A DNA stretch of 64,000 nt from Proteus myxofaciens ATCC 19692. Its GTDB lineage: Bacteria; Pseudomonadota; Gammaproteobacteria; Enterobacterales; Enterobacteriaceae. The stretch lies in assembly GCF_001654855.1 (NCBI RefSeq), contig NZ_LXEN01000097.1, positions 1 to 64,000 of the forward strand. The letters run 5' to 3'. Position numbers and translations under genes: made by a program. Below are positions 44,271-55,178 of the stretch, piece by piece (within the stretch, counting starts at the first letter, position 1; every line of letters starts with the position of its first letter). The notes beneath the pieces were generated by a model that was not told where the DNA came from, made no database searches, and saw only the letters and a program-made list of their open reading frames with translations.

Positions 44271-44774
44271 ATGCAAGAAATAAAAATACGCCATGGCGAA
44301 CCCGAAGATGCACCTGCAATTCAACGGTTATATACCCATCCAGACTTATACATCTGTACATGCCAATTTCCTTACCCCTCAGTCACGCTATGGAAAAAAA
44401 GGCTAACTGAATTTGCAGAGCAAAATATTCCCCATTTTACTGCTACTCTTGATGATCAAATTGCAGGTCATTTATGTCTGATAATTGACAATCATCCTCG
44501 TCGACGTCATATCGTGAGTTTTGGTGTTGGCGTTGGTGCTGAATATTCAGGAAAAGGCGTTGGCAGAGCTTTGATAAATGTCGCAATAGATTATGCTTTC
44601 CAATGGTTAGCAGCCACACGTATAGAGCTTGAAGTCTATGCTGATAATGAGCGCGGAATACATCTCTATGAAAGCTTAGGGTTTGAAGTAGAAGGTGTTC
44701 GTCGAAAAGCGGCATTCAGAGACGGTAAATATTGTGATGTTGTGATGATGTCTCGTCTTAGAACTATTGAATAA
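44271..44774 (+). CDS. GNAT-family N-acetyltransferase (YhhY/AaaT-like)
   Basis: The 167-residue protein has the GNAT acetyl-CoA site: SFGVGVGAEYSGKGVGRALI (Q/RxxGxG/A equivalent YSGKGVGRAL) and the C-terminal ELEVYADNERGIHLYESLGF. It resembles E. coli YhhY (AaaT), an amino acid N-acetyltransferase. Start ATG at 44271 with GGTAGAAG upstream is chosen over 44229. Substrate unproven. Confidence 0.8.
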   Translation: MQEIKIRHGEPEDAPAIQRLYTHPDLYICTCQFPYPSVTLWKKRLTEFAEQNIPHFTATLDDQIAGHLCLIIDNHPRRRHIVSFGVGVGAEYSGKGVGRALINVAIDYAFQWLAATRIELEVYADNERGIHLYESLGFEVEGVRRKAAFRDGKYCDVVMMSRLRTIE

Positions 44775-45139
44775 AGAATGAGTTATAAAAAGTGAGAGCG
44801 ATATTTTTTATTTCTAACTGAGTATCAATATGTTTAATAATTCATATTTTTATAAACAATGATATGGAAATAAAAATAGAAAGAAAATTGTATTCTTTTG
44901 ATTATTTATGCCGTTAATGTTGATAAGCACTTTTTAAAGCGACATATATTCATCAGTGTGCGATTAATCTTAATTTTCAAAAGCCGCTCATTGATTTAAG
45001 TAGTTCTGATTAAAATATAAATAGTAAAAATGAAGAAAAGTCAGAGTCGTATCGATTTTGCTTTATTTTTAGTGGGTCTTTTTTTATTAAACAGAAAGGC
45101 GTTGAGTTTTTGCAGGATTGAATAGGCGTGTAAGGTAAC
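44775..45139. other. Intergenic region upstream of yjcE
   Basis: No gene or repeat seen in 365 bp. Promoter of the yjcE-yigM pair should be here. Confidence 0.35.
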
Positions 45140-46789
45140 ATGGAAATTTTCTTTACGATTTTAATTTTAATTTTGGTGGTGTCTGTTTCGGGAGTTGTGA
45201 CAAAAGTTATTCCTTTCCGTGTTCCGTTACCATTAATACAAATTGTGATAGGGGCTTTATTGGCATGGCCTCAATTTGGTTTACATGTCACGTTTGATCC
45301 TGAGCTATTCCTCGTTTTGCTCATTCCGCCTTTATTATTTGCTGATGGATGGAAAACGCCAACCCGTGAATTTATTCAAAATGGGCGAGAGATTTTTATT
45401 CTGGTACTTGTCTTAGTCATGGTTACTGTTGTCGGTATTGGCTATTTAATTTACTGGATAATGCCGAGTATTCCATTGATTTCAGCCTTTGCATTAGCCG
45501 CCGTATTATCACCAACAGATGCCGTTGCGCTTTCTTCTATTGTAGGAAAAGGGCGGATACCTAAAAGGATCATGGGTATTCTTGAAGGTGAAGCATTAAT
45601 GAATGATGCTTCAGGTCTGGTTGCCTTAAAATTCGCCGTTGCTGTTGCTATGGGGACAATGGTCTTTACCGTTGGTGGTGCAACTCTTGAGTTCTTTAAA
45701 GTGGCAGTAGGGGGCTTACTTGCAGGGATTGGTGTAACGCTTATTTATAGTAAATCACTGCGACTAATGAGCCGTTGGAGTGGCGACGATCCGGCTACAC
45801 AAATCGTCTTTATGTTGTTACTCCCCTTTGCTTCTTATCTCATTGCTGAGCATATAGGCTTTTCTGGCATATTAGCTGCTGTTGCGGCTGGTATGACGAT
45901 TAGCAAATCAGGTGTTATCCGCAATGCACCTTTAGCTATGCGCTTACGTGCTGATAGTGTTTGGTCAATGTTAGAATTCGTGTTCAATGGTCTTGTTTTT
46001 ATTATGTTAGGCCTACAATTACCTGTCATTTGGACGAGTTCTGTTATTCAAGCTGATCTTGACCCTGACGTTGAAGTATGGATGCTATTTGCGGCCGTTT
46101 TCGTTATCTATTTTGCATTATTGTTATTACGTTTTAGTTGGTTATGGCTGATGAAAAAAATGAGCCGCCTTTTAATGAAAAAACATCCACTAGATTTCGC
46201 AACCTATACAACGCGTGAACTATGGTTATCATCATTTGCTGGCGTTCGTGGTGCCATAACGCTTGCTGGTGCGCTTTCTATTCCTCTTTTCTTAACCGAT
46301 GGCAGTACGTTCCCTGGTCGTTATCAAATTATTTTTATTGCAGCGGGTGTGATTTTATTATCTATCCTAATTGGGATTATCTCGTTACCTTTCTTATTAA
46401 AAGGTGTACAAGCAACAGATAAAGAAGCTGATGGTAATGAGGTTCGTTTTGCTAGAAAAGCAATGGCTGAAGTGGCGATTGTTAGCTTAGGTAAAATGGA
46501 AGAACGCTTAGCAGGAAGCACAGAAGAACAATTAGATGCAGAAGAAATTAATGAGGTTGCTTCTCGAGTTGCTGGCTATTTAAGACGCCGAACAGCAACA
46601 CAAGACGAGATGATTCACAATATGTTAGAAGAAGATCTCGAAAGACGTTTTCGCTTAACGGCATTACGTGCAGAACGAGGTGAGCTTTACCATTTACGTG
46701 CAACTCGAAAAATCAGTAATGAAACCTTGCAATTATTACTTCATGAGCTGGATTTAATGGAAGCCTTACTTGTAGAGAAAGATAATTAA
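45140..46789 (+). CDS. yjcE: CPA1-family sodium/proton antiporter
   Basis: The 549-residue protein, exactly the length of E. coli YjcE, has twelve or more membrane helices with the ion-site motif ALAAVLSPTDAVALS and EGEALMNDASGLVALKFAVA (ND motif), and a C-terminal cytoplasmic region of about 130 residues. It exchanges protons for sodium or potassium. The next gene starts 2 bp after its stop. Confidence 0.88.
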   Translation: MEIFFTILILILVVSVSGVVTKVIPFRVPLPLIQIVIGALLAWPQFGLHVTFDPELFLVLLIPPLLFADGWKTPTREFIQNGREIFILVLVLVMVTVVGIGYLIYWIMPSIPLISAFALAAVLSPTDAVALSSIVGKGRIPKRIMGILEGEALMNDASGLVALKFAVAVAMGTMVFTVGGATLEFFKVAVGGLLAGIGVTLIYSKSLRLMSRWSGDDPATQIVFMLLLPFASYLIAEHIGFSGILAAVAAGMTISKSGVIRNAPLAMRLRADSVWSMLEFVFNGLVFIMLGLQLPVIWTSSVIQADLDPDVEVWMLFAAVFVIYFALLLLRFSWLWLMKKMSRLLMKKHPLDFATYTTRELWLSSFAGVRGAITLAGALSIPLFLTDGSTFPGRYQIIFIAAGVILLSILIGIISLPFLLKGVQATDKEADGNEVRFARKAMAEVAIVSLGKMEERLAGSTEEQLDAEEINEVASRVAGYLRRRTATQDEMIHNMLEEDLERRFRLTALRAERGELYHLRATRKISNETLQLLLHELDLMEALLVEKDN

Positions 46790-46791
46790 TT

Positions 46792-47664
46792 ATGTGGTTG
46801 CTTGTTATAACAACACTGCTGTGGGCTGCCTCTTTCAGCTTGATTGGCGAATATCTCGCCGGTCAGGTTGATAGTTGGCTTTCTGTTTTGATTCGAGTGT
46901 CTTTAGCTGCCCTTGTTTTTTTACCGTTTTTACGTTGGAAAGGAATCAAGCCTAAAGTTATTTTATTGTATATGGGCGTAGGGGCCTGTCAATTAGGTAT
47001 TATGTACCTATTTGTTTTTCACGCTTATAACTATTTAACTGTAGCTGAATTTTTATTATTCACAGTGTTAACACCGCTTTATGTCACGCTAATTTATGAT
47101 TTATTAGAGCGTCAGCGTTTACGTTGGGGCTATGTTTTTAGCTCATTATTAGCGGTATTGGGAGCTGCGATTATTCGCTATGACCATCTTAGTGATGACT
47201 TTTGGTATGGGTTATTATTGGTGCAACTCGCCAATATTTTCTTTGCTATTGGTCAAGTAGGCTATAAACGATTAATGGAAGTACACCCTTTACCCCAACA
47301 TCATGCATTTTCTTGGTTCTATCTTGGAGCTTGCGTTGTTGCGATTTTAGGGTGGCTTTGCTTTGGTGATGTACAAAAAGTGCCAACCACCACATGGCAG
47401 TGGGGAGTTCTGCTATGGCTAGGTATTGGTGCCTCAGGTATAGGCTATTTTATGTGGAACTATGGTGCCACACAAGTTGATGCTGGAACCCTAGCCATTA
47501 TGAATAACATGATGGTTCCAGCAGGACTATTAGTGAACTTTACTATTTGGCAACAGCATCCTGATTGGCCTAGTTTTATCATTGGCGCAAGCCTGATTGT
47601 TGGATCGCTTTGGATACATCGTCGCTGGATCCGCCGACCTGTTTCACAAAAGGAAGATGGTTAA
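46792..47664 (+). CDS. yigM: EamA-family transporter YigM (biotin uptake type)
   Basis: The 290-residue protein has ten membrane helices in two EamA halves ([58 protein letters not shown]). YigM of E. coli is a biotin transporter encoded next to metR, as here. It is cotranscribed with yjcE. Its 3' end overlaps the convergent metR by 86 bp. The family call is safe; the name rests on synteny. Confidence 0.75.
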   Translation: MWLLVITTLLWAASFSLIGEYLAGQVDSWLSVLIRVSLAALVFLPFLRWKGIKPKVILLYMGVGACQLGIMYLFVFHAYNYLTVAEFLLFTVLTPLYVTLIYDLLERQRLRWGYVFSSLLAVLGAAIIRYDHLSDDFWYGLLLVQLANIFFAIGQVGYKRLMEVHPLPQHHAFSWFYLGACVVAILGWLCFGDVQKVPTTTWQWGVLLWLGIGASGIGYFMWNYGATQVDAGTLAIMNNMMVPAGLLVNFTIWQQHPDWPSFIIGASLIVGSLWIHRRWIRRPVSQKEDG

Positions 47665-48532
47665 TTGCGTGTTGACCTGATAAACGAATAAATTCTCTGA
47701 TAGCCGGTTGATGTTGCTCTCCTGTGCGGTTTGCAGCATATAATCGGCTCCACAATCCTTCTCCTAGTGTTTTTGTTACGACTAATCCTTGTTTTTCAAA
47801 ATTATCAACAGCCCAATGCGGTAATGCGGCAATACCCATTCCTGCTGCCACCATTTGAATTAATAGCAAAGTATTATCAACATGTTTAAATTGAGGTGAA
47901 ATTCCTGCAGGTTGTAGGAAATGACGCCAAACATCAAAACGCTCTCTTTGAACGGGGTAAATGAAAAGCGTCTCTGCAGTAAGATCTTGGGGTTGAATAT
48001 GCAAACGATTAGCGAGAGGATGATCAGGCGATAAAATCAGCTTCACCTCATAGTCAAACAGAGGTGTATAGTTTAAACGGGTATCATCAAGAATATCTGA
48101 TGTCAGTACGATATCTAATTCTCGTTGCAGTAGTGCAGGTTGTGGATCAAACGTGACACCAGAGTGAAAATCAACAGTAACATCAGGCCAAGTTTGTCTA
48201 TATCGCTGAAGTGCAGGGGTTAGCCATTGAATACAGCTATGACATTCAATAGCGATATTAAGACTGGCACTGCCAGGTTCGTTACATTCTTCTATCGCTT
48301 TACGCATAATAGGAAGCACTTCTTCAGCAAGTCTGACTAACACTTCACCTTGTGGTGTAAAGCGCAGAGGTTGGCTTTTGCGCACAAAAAGGCGATATCC
48401 CAATCTATGCTCTAAATCACTAAATTGATGTGAAAGAGCCGATTGAGTTTGATGAAGTTGATTTGCCGCATTTGCTAAAGATCCTGATTGCTTAAGTGCA
48501 AGTATCGTTTTTAGATGTTTAATTTCTATCAT
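47579..48532 (-). CDS. metR: LysR-type regulator of methionine genes
   Basis: MetR activates metE and others, using homocysteine as co-activator. The 317 residues equal the E. coli length. N-terminal helix-turn-helix [40 protein letters not shown]; the sensor domain follows. Divergent from metE with 106 bp between, the conserved metR-metE layout. The overlap with yigM at the 3' end is unusual but both frames are clean. Confidence 0.95.
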   Translation of the reverse strand: MIEIKHLKTILALKQSGSLANAANQLHQTQSALSHQFSDLEHRLGYRLFVRKSQPLRFTPQGEVLVRLAEEVLPIMRKAIEECNEPGSASLNIAIECHSCIQWLTPALQRYRQTWPDVTVDFHSGVTFDPQPALLQRELDIVLTSDILDDTRLNYTPLFDYEVKLILSPDHPLANRLHIQPQDLTAETLFIYPVQRERFDVWRHFLQPAGISPQFKHVDNTLLLIQMVAAGMGIAALPHWAVDNFEKQGLVVTKTLGEGLWSRLYAANRTGEQHQPAIREFIRLSGQHAINHLPFVKQVGGSSDDVSKAIQQSGLRQ

Positions 48533-48544
48533 GAGAAACCTTCA
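48532..48544. promoter_or_regulatory. Candidate MetR box
   Basis: TGAGAAACCTTCA fits TGAA-N5-TTCA with one mismatch and lies at the metR start, in the metR-metE control region. Confidence 0.4.
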
Positions 48545-48604
48545 CGTTGTTAATGAAAAATTTGCGCTTGTGATTTATACACTACCTGTAGATTATGGAT
48601 GTGT

Positions 48605-48620
48605 AAACATCTAGACGGCT
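48605..48620. promoter_or_regulatory. MetJ operator (two met boxes) before metE
   Basis: AAACATCT (6 of 8 to AGACGTCT) directly followed by AGACGGCT (7 of 8) gives two tandem met boxes 19 bp before the metE ATG. MetJ with S-adenosylmethionine should repress metE here. Confidence 0.65.
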
Positions 48621-48638
48621 AAAAACAGGATTTTAATT

Positions 48639-50912
48639 ATGACAATACGCAACCACACACTTGGATTCCCTCGTATCGGCTTAGATAGAGAGTTAAAAAA
48701 AGCACAAGAAAGTTATTGGGCAGGCAAAATTTCACAAGAAGAACTTATTGCTGTAGGTAAAGAATTACGTGCTCGTCATTGGCAACAACAATCTCAAGCA
48801 GGTGTTGAATTATTACCTGTTGGTGATTTTGCTTGGTATGACCAAGTATTAGGAACAAGCCTACTTCTTGGCAATGTGCCACCTCGTCATCGTAATGAAG
48901 ATGGCACGCTTGATCTTGATACTTTATTTAGAGTCGCTCGTGGTCGTGCACCAACGGGTGAGCCTGCTGCTGCTTCTGAAATGACAAAATGGTTTAATAC
49001 TAACTATCACTATATCGTGCCTGAATTTCAGCAAGGTCAGTCATTTACATTTGCGTGGAAAGAGCTGCTAGATGAAGTTGATGAAGCACTGGCTTTAGGC
49101 CATAACGTCAAACCTGTTTTACTTGGCCCAATTACCTATCTTTGGCTAGGTAAAGTAAAAGGACCTGAATTTGACAGACTTTCACTCTTAAAAGAGATCC
49201 TTCCTGTTTATCAGCAAGTACTCGCGGCCTTAAAAGAAAAAGGTATTGAGTGGGTACAAATTGATGAGCCTGCATTGGTTCTTGATTTACCAACGCAATG
49301 GCAAAATGCGTATCAAGAGGCTTATCAAGCGCTAGCAGGTCAAGTGAAGCTATTACTGACAACGTATTTTGATGGTATCTCCCATCATCTTGATATTATT
49401 AAAAAACTACCTATTGATGGCTTACACGTAGATATTTCAGCAGGTAAAGATAACTTGCAACATTTACACGAATCGCTACCTGAAAATTGGGTATTATCAT
49501 TAGGTGCCATTAATGGTCGAAATGTTTGGAAAGCAGATTTAGCTGAACGTTATCAACAAGTTGTTGGTTTAAAAGGTAAACGCCCACTTTGGATTGGTAC
49601 GTCATGCTCATTACTGCATAGTCCAATTGATTTAAATTCAGAAACTAAGCTTGATGATGAAGTGAAAAGCTGGTTTGCTTTTGCTATTCAAAAATGCGGT
49701 GAAGTTGCATTATTAGCAAAAGCACTAAATGCATCAGAAGGTGAATATGATGAGGAATTAGCACAGTATAGTGCACCTATTCGTCAACGTAAGCATTCAT
49801 CTCGAGTGAATAATCCTCAAGTTGCTGCACGCTTAAAAGCAATTAGCGAACAAGATAGTGAAAGAAATTCACCTTACACTGCTCGAGCTAAAGTACAGCG
49901 TGAACGTTTTAATTTGCCATTATGGCCAACAACGACTATCGGTTCATTTCCACAAACAACTGAAATTCGTACTGTTCGTTTAGATTTCAAGAAAGGACGT
50001 ATCGATACAGCCGCTTATCGCAAAAATATTAGCGAACATATTAAGCAAGCTATTAAAGAGCAAGAGCTTCTAGGATTAGATGTATTAGTTCATGGTGAAG
50101 CAGAGCGAAATGATATGGTGGAATACTTTGGTGAACATTTTGATGGTTATGTTTTCACTCAAAATGGCTGGGTACAAAGCTATGGTTCACGTTGTGTTAA
50201 ACCACCAGTTATTATTGGTGATATCAGTCGCCCAGAAGCAATTACAGTAGATTGGGCTACTTATGCGCAAACATTAACTGAAAAACCAGTAAAAGGAATG
50301 TTAACAGGACCTGTGACAATACTCTGCTGGTCATTCCCAAGAGAAGATGTCACTCGTGAAACTATTGCAAAACAAATTGCCTTAGCGCTACGTGATGAAG
50401 TTGATGATTTACAAAAAGCAGGTATTGGCATTATTCAAATTGATGAACCTGCACTGCGTGAAGGATTACCATTACGTCGTGATGAGTGGAAAGCATATCT
50501 CGATTGGGCAGTTGATGCCTTTAAATTAAGTGCTGCAATTGCGGATGATGAGACACAAATTCATACCCATATGTGTTATTGCGAGTTTAATGACATCATG
50601 GATTCAATTGCTGCACTGGATGCTGATGTTATTACAATTGAAACTTCACGTTCAGATATGGAATTACTTGAGGCGTTTGAAGACTTTGAATATCCAAATG
50701 AAATTGGACCAGGTGTTTACGATATTCACTCGCCAAACGTACCTAATGTGGAATGGATTGTTGGTTTATTAAGAAAAGCACAATCACGTATTCCAGCAGA
50801 ACGTCTTTGGGTTAATCCAGACTGCGGTCTAAAAACGCGTGGATGGCCTGAAACTCGCGCGGCATTAGCGAATATGGTTGAAGCTGCTAAATATTTACGT
50901 GAAAACGTATAA
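48639..50912 (+). CDS. metE: Cobalamin-independent methionine synthase
   Basis: MetE moves the methyl group from methyltetrahydrofolate to homocysteine. The 757-residue protein shows both halves of the double TIM barrel, the N-terminal start [20 protein letters not shown], the zinc site HTHMCYC (His, Cys), and the second Cys in [11 protein letters not shown]. Length equals the E. coli enzyme (753). Divergent from metR. Regulated by MetJ and MetR judging from the sites upstream. Confidence 0.97.
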   Translation: MTIRNHTLGFPRIGLDRELKKAQESYWAGKISQEELIAVGKELRARHWQQQSQAGVELLPVGDFAWYDQVLGTSLLLGNVPPRHRNEDGTLDLDTLFRVARGRAPTGEPAAASEMTKWFNTNYHYIVPEFQQGQSFTFAWKELLDEVDEALALGHNVKPVLLGPITYLWLGKVKGPEFDRLSLLKEILPVYQQVLAALKEKGIEWVQIDEPALVLDLPTQWQNAYQEAYQALAGQVKLLLTTYFDGISHHLDIIKKLPIDGLHVDISAGKDNLQHLHESLPENWVLSLGAINGRNVWKADLAERYQQVVGLKGKRPLWIGTSCSLLHSPIDLNSETKLDDEVKSWFAFAIQKCGEVALLAKALNASEGEYDEELAQYSAPIRQRKHSSRVNNPQVAARLKAISEQDSERNSPYTARAKVQRERFNLPLWPTTTIGSFPQTTEIRTVRLDFKKGRIDTAAYRKNISEHIKQAIKEQELLGLDVLVHGEAERNDMVEYFGEHFDGYVFTQNGWVQSYGSRCVKPPVIIGDISRPEAITVDWATYAQTLTEKPVKGMLTGPVTILCWSFPREDVTRETIAKQIALALRDEVDDLQKAGIGIIQIDEPALREGLPLRRDEWKAYLDWAVDAFKLSAAIADDETQIHTHMCYCEFNDIMDSIAALDADVITIETSRSDMELLEAFEDFEYPNEIGPGVYDIHSPNVPNVEWIVGLLRKAQSRIPAERLWVNPDCGLKTRGWPETRAALANMVEAAKYLRENV

Positions 50913-50941
50913 TAAATATTTAAATTTAGTTTAACGAAATT

Positions 50942-50989
50942 AATAAGCCTGTTTGCAAAGTTATCTTCTGCATTCAGGCTTATTTTTTT
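50942..50989 (+). terminator. Terminator after metE
   Basis: AATAAGCCTG (50942-50951) and CAGGCTTATT (50975-50984), a perfect 10-bp stem, are followed by a T run. It overlaps the region where the next frame could open, which supports a later start of that gene. Confidence 0.85.
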
Positions 50990-51099
50990 CTGTAGTAAAT
51001 GTATTTGTAGATAAAGTAAAACTAAGAATAAATCTTATTATTGATATTATTTTTAATTGTTATACTGCAAAAAATTCTTATTTTACGGATCTCTTTATT

Positions 51100-51912
51100 G
51101 TGCAAAATAGTATTAAACTTTCAGATAAAGTTTTAGACGCATTTCCCTCAAGACCTTTAAAATTAGTCCCATTAAGAGGGGATGGTGGGATATTTCGTAC
51201 CTTATTTTTAGTTATTGCCATGCTGGTATTAACGGTATTTAGTGCATATCAAATTCCTAATATTATGTATGATTACAATATTAGTAAAAACGCAACATAT
51301 GTAAATGCGAATATTGATGGCTCTTGTCGTACTAAGCTATTTGTTTTAACGAATTGTAGTGTTGATTTACGTTATCAAGGTAATACCGTTTCTCGTAACT
51401 TTACTTTTTTAAGTACTGGTGCGAAAGATATTGAAGTAGAGGCTATTGCTGATAAAACAGATTTAAATAAATTAACAGTAGATGTTGCGATAGATAATAT
51501 TTGGCTTCGTTTTGCAAGTGCGATTGTTTTTATTGCTCTTTTTGGTTTCTGTACCGCTTTCTTTATTTATCGTCAAATATTAACGAGCAAAGTAAAGAAA
51601 GCATTATTGTCAGTAGGAACTAAACCACTTAAATTGGTGACAATTCCAGTAAAAACAGTTTCAACAAATAAAATGTTTATTGCGACGTATAAAATAAATC
51701 TTTCAGGTAAAGAGATAAGTGTTTCTTATTCAGGAAATAAAAAATCACCACCTATTGTTATTGAAAATAACGGTAAGACTTATTTATTAGCGGTGTATTC
51801 TCCAGAACAAAATATCCCATATGCTTTAGATTTACCATTAGGTCGAGTGCAAGCTACACTTGAAGAAATTGAACATTTCCATAATGCGCTAATTGAAGAA
51901 AAATTACTGTAA
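51100..51912 (+). CDS. Two-helix membrane protein of unknown function
   Basis: The GTG at 51100 gives 270 residues; the frame is open earlier (to 50953) but runs through the metE terminator. The topology is a short cytoplasmic start, a membrane helix (about 34-55, TLFLVIAMLVLTVFSAYQIP), a periplasmic domain with two cysteines (GSCRTKLFVLTNCS), a second helix (about 150-172, FASAIVFIALFGFCTAFFIY) and a cytoplasmic tail of about 95 residues. No family recognised. It stands alone between metE and yidB. Confidence 0.7.
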   Translation: MQNSIKLSDKVLDAFPSRPLKLVPLRGDGGIFRTLFLVIAMLVLTVFSAYQIPNIMYDYNISKNATYVNANIDGSCRTKLFVLTNCSVDLRYQGNTVSRNFTFLSTGAKDIEVEAIADKTDLNKLTVDVAIDNIWLRFASAIVFIALFGFCTAFFIYRQILTSKVKKALLSVGTKPLKLVTIPVKTVSTNKMFIATYKINLSGKEISVSYSGNKKSPPIVIENNGKTYLLAVYSPEQNIPYALDLPLGRVQATLEEIEHFHNALIEEKLL

Positions 51913-52000
51913 TTAATTTAATAATGCGTTTTCTCACTATATTTAATCAGGAGGGGAAACGCATAAAATTAAGGAGAATTAATAAATAAAAAAATGAATA

Positions 52001-52393
52001 TTACTCACCAAAAATTTTTGATTTTAAAATATTCATTCCCGCGCTCATTAAGTCTAAATCTTTAGGAATAACGCCGTCAGGTGTAACTTTATCAATTAAT
52101 TTAGGTAAATATTGAGCTGCCATATCAGATGCTTCAGACTGACTCATATTTATTTTAGAAGCTAATTCACTGATGACTGAGGATGAAAACACTTGCTCAA
52201 TTTGTTCCGCGCTTATCGGTAAATTTGCATTTGTTCCTATCCATGATTGAATAATCTCACTTAAGCCTGCGATATTAAACCGTTTGACTAGTCCTTCAAT
52301 ACCACCTTGAGATTCAACCCAATCGAGTACTGTTTTATATTGATTGATTTTTTCACCGCCAAGTAGGCTTGCTATCTGGTTAAATAAGCTCAT
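52001..52393 (-). CDS. yidB: YidB/DUF937 protein
   Basis: The 130-residue protein starts at ATG 52393 (MSLFNQIASLLGG), the usual YidB start; an upstream in-frame ATG adds eight unusual residues. DUF937 pattern: GGIEGLVKRFNIAGLSEIIQ, SAEQIEQVFSSSVISELASK, and LPKLIDKVTPDGVIP. E. coli YidB is 132 residues. Function unknown. Confidence 0.85.
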   Translation of the reverse strand: MSLFNQIASLLGGEKINQYKTVLDWVESQGGIEGLVKRFNIAGLSEIIQSWIGTNANLPISAEQIEQVFSSSVISELASKINMSQSEASDMAAQYLPKLIDKVTPDGVIPKDLDLMSAGMNILKSKIFGE

Positions 52394-52787
52394 TCTGACT
52401 CCTGTAATAACGCACATATAGCTATATATTAGATAACCTTTTAAAGGCGAGTAGTGTACGTGAAGTTAGGATATTCATCTATACTGTATTGGTGGTTTAT
52501 TAAATCCAGTAAATAAGCGGAATTTTATAAATGACCCCTTCTTTAATATGTATCATTAAATTGTTTTATAACCATTATTGATAAATGAAAATAAGTCTAT
52601 ACACGCGTTTTTTAGGTATAATTAAATAGAGAAATCGCCACCAAATTGTGATGTGAATCACGTTTTTATGAAATTGTTACTTGTTTTGGTTCCTGTGAAG
52701 TGACGCATATCACTATAAGCAGTGAAAAAAACCGATAAAGTAAGTTTTAATTTAATTCCTTGTTTTTTCCCCATTGAGGAGTCTGCT
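52394..52787 (+). other. Control region of udp with no further gene
   Basis: The 394-bp gap between yidB and udp holds two CRP-like sites (52647 and 52699) and the GAGGAG ribosome binding site. The frame upstream of the udp ATG (from 52722) is open by chance. Confidence 0.5.
52647..52714 (+). promoter_or_regulatory. Two CRP-like sites upstream of udp
   Basis: TGTGA-TGTGAA-TCACG (52647-52662) and AGTGA-CGCATA-TCACT (52699-52714) both fit the TGTGA-N6-TCACA pattern and lie 52 bp apart. In E. coli udp is activated by CRP and repressed by CytR bound between such sites, so the same arrangement is likely. Confidence 0.65.
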
Positions 52788-53546
52788 ATGTCTGATGTTT
52801 TTCACCTAGGTTTAACCAAAAATGACCTACAAGGTGCCACTTTAGCAATTGTTCCAGGTGATCCTAAGCGTGTTGAAAAAATTGCAAAATTAATGGATAA
52901 CCCAGTTCATTTGGCTTCTTTACGTGAATACACCTCATGGCGTGGTGAGATTGATGGAAAAGCAGTTATTGTTTGCTCTACGGGTATTGGTGGTCCATCA
53001 ACCTCAATCGCTGTAGAAGAATTAGCTCAGCTCGGTATTCGTACTTTCTTACGTATTGGTACAACTGGTGCTATTCAAGAGCACATCAATGTTGGTGATA
53101 TTTTAGTTACCACTGCAGCGGTACGTTTAGATGGCGCTAGCTTACATTTCGCGCCAATGGAATTCCCTGCGGTTTCTGATTTTGAGTGTATGAATGCTCT
53201 GTATAAAGCCGCAAAAGATAATGGCTCAACTGTACATGTTGGTGTAACTGCATCTTCTGATACTTTCTACCCAGGTCAAGAACGTTATGACACTTACACG
53301 GGTCGTGTTACTCGTCGCTTTAAAGGTTCAATGAAAGAGTGGCAAGAAATGGGTGTAATGAACTATGAAATGGAATCTGCAACATTGCTGACAATGTGTG
53401 CAAGCCAAGGGTTACGTGCAGGTATGGTTGCTGGTGTTATTGTTAATCGTACTCAACAAGAAATCCCTGATGCAGAGCTACTAAAGAAAACTGAAAACAA
53501 TGCGTTAGGTATTGTCATTGAAGCCGCTCGTGCATTAATGAAATAA
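52788..53546 (+). CDS. udp: Uridine phosphorylase
   Basis: Udp splits uridine with phosphate into uracil and ribose 1-phosphate. From ATG 52788 (TTGAGGAG upstream) it has 252-253 residues as in E. coli. Seen: [20 protein letters not shown], the phosphate-binding [29 protein letters not shown] and [13 protein letters not shown]. All usual residues present. Two CRP-like sites precede it. Confidence 0.97.
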   Translation: MSDVFHLGLTKNDLQGATLAIVPGDPKRVEKIAKLMDNPVHLASLREYTSWRGEIDGKAVIVCSTGIGGPSTSIAVEELAQLGIRTFLRIGTTGAIQEHINVGDILVTTAAVRLDGASLHFAPMEFPAVSDFECMNALYKAAKDNGSTVHVGVTASSDTFYPGQERYDTYTGRVTRRFKGSMKEWQEMGVMNYEMESATLLTMCASQGLRAGMVAGVIVNRTQQEIPDAELLKKTENNALGIVIEAARALMK

Positions 53547-53565
53547 GTTTATCTCACGTCATAAT

Positions 53566-53598
53566 AACCCTTAATATCACAGTATTAAGGGTTTTTTT
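53566..53598 (+). terminator. Terminator after udp
   Basis: AACCCTTAATA (53566-53576) pairs with TATTAAGGGTT (53583-53593), loop 6 nt, followed by T residues. Confidence 0.9.
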
Positions 53599-53691
53599 AT
53601 AGAAATTTGTTAAGTTAATATGGCATGACAATAGAATAGTATTTCTGTTAAGGTCATAGCGTCTTAACCATACAACAATGAGAAAAATATT

Positions 53692-54474
53692 ATGACTGAG
53701 ATCCTATCTGCACATCCTTCTGTATTACCATTAAAAGGCGGAATTAATTTCCGTGATTTAGGTGGAAAAACACTGAATAATGGCGGGGTTATTAAGCCTG
53801 GAATGTTATTTCGGTCAGGATCACTTGATAGGCTAACCGATAACGATCAATCCCTTCTTATCGATATTAATTTATTTCAGATAATTGATTATCGTGATGA
53901 TAGTGAAATTATAACTAAGCCCGACCGCATTTGGGATGGAGCACATTATCACCATGCGCCAGCTAATCCGTTATCGAAAGAAGTTTCTGCTGATCTTGAG
54001 AATTTATCCCCAGAATTGCTTGAACAATTTGATGCGAAAGCATTTATGTTCAAACTATATGAACAGCTACCAATTAATAACTCAGCCTATAAACAATTAG
54101 CGACTTTATTACAGCAACCTGAAAAGGGTGGAGTTGTACAACATTGTGCTGTGGGTAAAGATAGAACAGGTGTTGGCTCTGCATTAGTACTATTTGCTTT
54201 AGGCGCATCATTTGATGTCGTCATGGAAGACTATCTTTTAACTAATGAAACATTGGCACCTTATCGCGCTTATCTCCTTGAAGAACTTGCAAAAACGCTT
54301 AATGAAAATCTTGTTGAAAAGTTCGCGTATGTTTATTCAGTACAAGAAGATTTCTTAAATACAGCAATTACAAGCATTAACCAGCATTATGGCAATATTG
54401 ATACATGGTTAGAAAAAGATATTGGTTTAGATAGAATAACCAGAGATAAATTACAAAATTATTTTCTAGAATAG
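53692..54474 (+). CDS. Tyrosine-protein phosphatase (DSP-like)
   Basis: The 260-residue protein has the CX5R signature HCAVGKDRTGVGSALVLFAL (about 152-171, Cys nucleophile at 153 and Arg at 159), an N-terminal GINFRDLGGKTLNN and a general-acid region. It belongs to the Tyr_phosphatase3/LipA-like group. Substrate could be a phosphotyrosine protein or a phosphoinositide. Sits between udp and a DedA gene on the same strand. Confidence 0.88.
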   Translation: MTEILSAHPSVLPLKGGINFRDLGGKTLNNGGVIKPGMLFRSGSLDRLTDNDQSLLIDINLFQIIDYRDDSEIITKPDRIWDGAHYHHAPANPLSKEVSADLENLSPELLEQFDAKAFMFKLYEQLPINNSAYKQLATLLQQPEKGGVVQHCAVGKDRTGVGSALVLFALGASFDVVMEDYLLTNETLAPYRAYLLEELAKTLNENLVEKFAYVYSVQEDFLNTAITSINQHYGNIDTWLEKDIGLDRITRDKLQNYFLE

Positions 54475-54545
54475 TGAAGTGATTTATATTCGGTTAATTA
54501 AATTAGCTTATTTTACTTAAGATAACCGAATACAAGGTCTCTATT

Positions 54546-55076
54546 GTGACAGTTCAAGATATTCTTCATACCATTACGCTCTTTGTTAAAGAGCATGAAA
54601 TGTGGGCTATTCCCATTGTGTTTTTTCTCGCGTTTGGTGAATCGCTCGCATTTATTTCATTACTCTTACCTGCAACCGTTATTTTATTGGGTTTAGGTGC
54701 GTTAATTGGAGAGAGTGGACTTTCTTTTTGGCCAATCTGGTTGGCAGCCACTTTAGGTGCTTTCTTTGGTGACTGGCTCTCTTATTGGATTGGTTTCCAT
54801 TATAAGGATGGCGTTAAAAACTTATGGCCTATCTCACGTTCTCCTCAAGTATTAGTAAGAGGGCATCACTTTTTTAATCGTTGGGGAGTTTGGGGGGTAT
54901 TTATTGGTCGTTTCTTTGGACCATTTCGTGCAATCGTACCTTTAGTTGCCGGTATTTGTGCCATGCCTCAACGCTATTTTCAAATGACAAATATCACTTC
55001 TGCGATGATTTGGGCTTTTGGTGTTTTGGCTCCAGGCGCTTTTGGTTTGCAATGGCTTGCTAAATGGATGGGATAA
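54546..55076 (+). CDS. DedA-family membrane protein
   Basis: The 176-residue protein begins at GTG 54546. Conserved features: FGESLAFISLLLPATVILLG, GDWLSYWIGFHY, and the RFFGPFRAIVPLVAGICAMP stretch with its essential arginines. Family members are needed for membrane homeostasis and act in lipid-carrier flipping and proton motive force. E. coli DedA genes are scattered, and this is one of the small paralogues. Confidence 0.88.
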   Translation: MTVQDILHTITLFVKEHEMWAIPIVFFLAFGESLAFISLLLPATVILLGLGALIGESGLSFWPIWLAATLGAFFGDWLSYWIGFHYKDGVKNLWPISRSPQVLVRGHHFFNRWGVWGVFIGRFFGPFRAIVPLVAGICAMPQRYFQMTNITSAMIWAFGVLAPGAFGLQWLAKWMG

Positions 55077-55178
55077 CTGCGCACTTTCTCGCAAATATGA
55101 GTATGATACAAATTGTCGCTAGACAATAGTACCTATGCGATTTAACTTAACTCGCAATAAAGCAAAAGGGCTGTTTTA

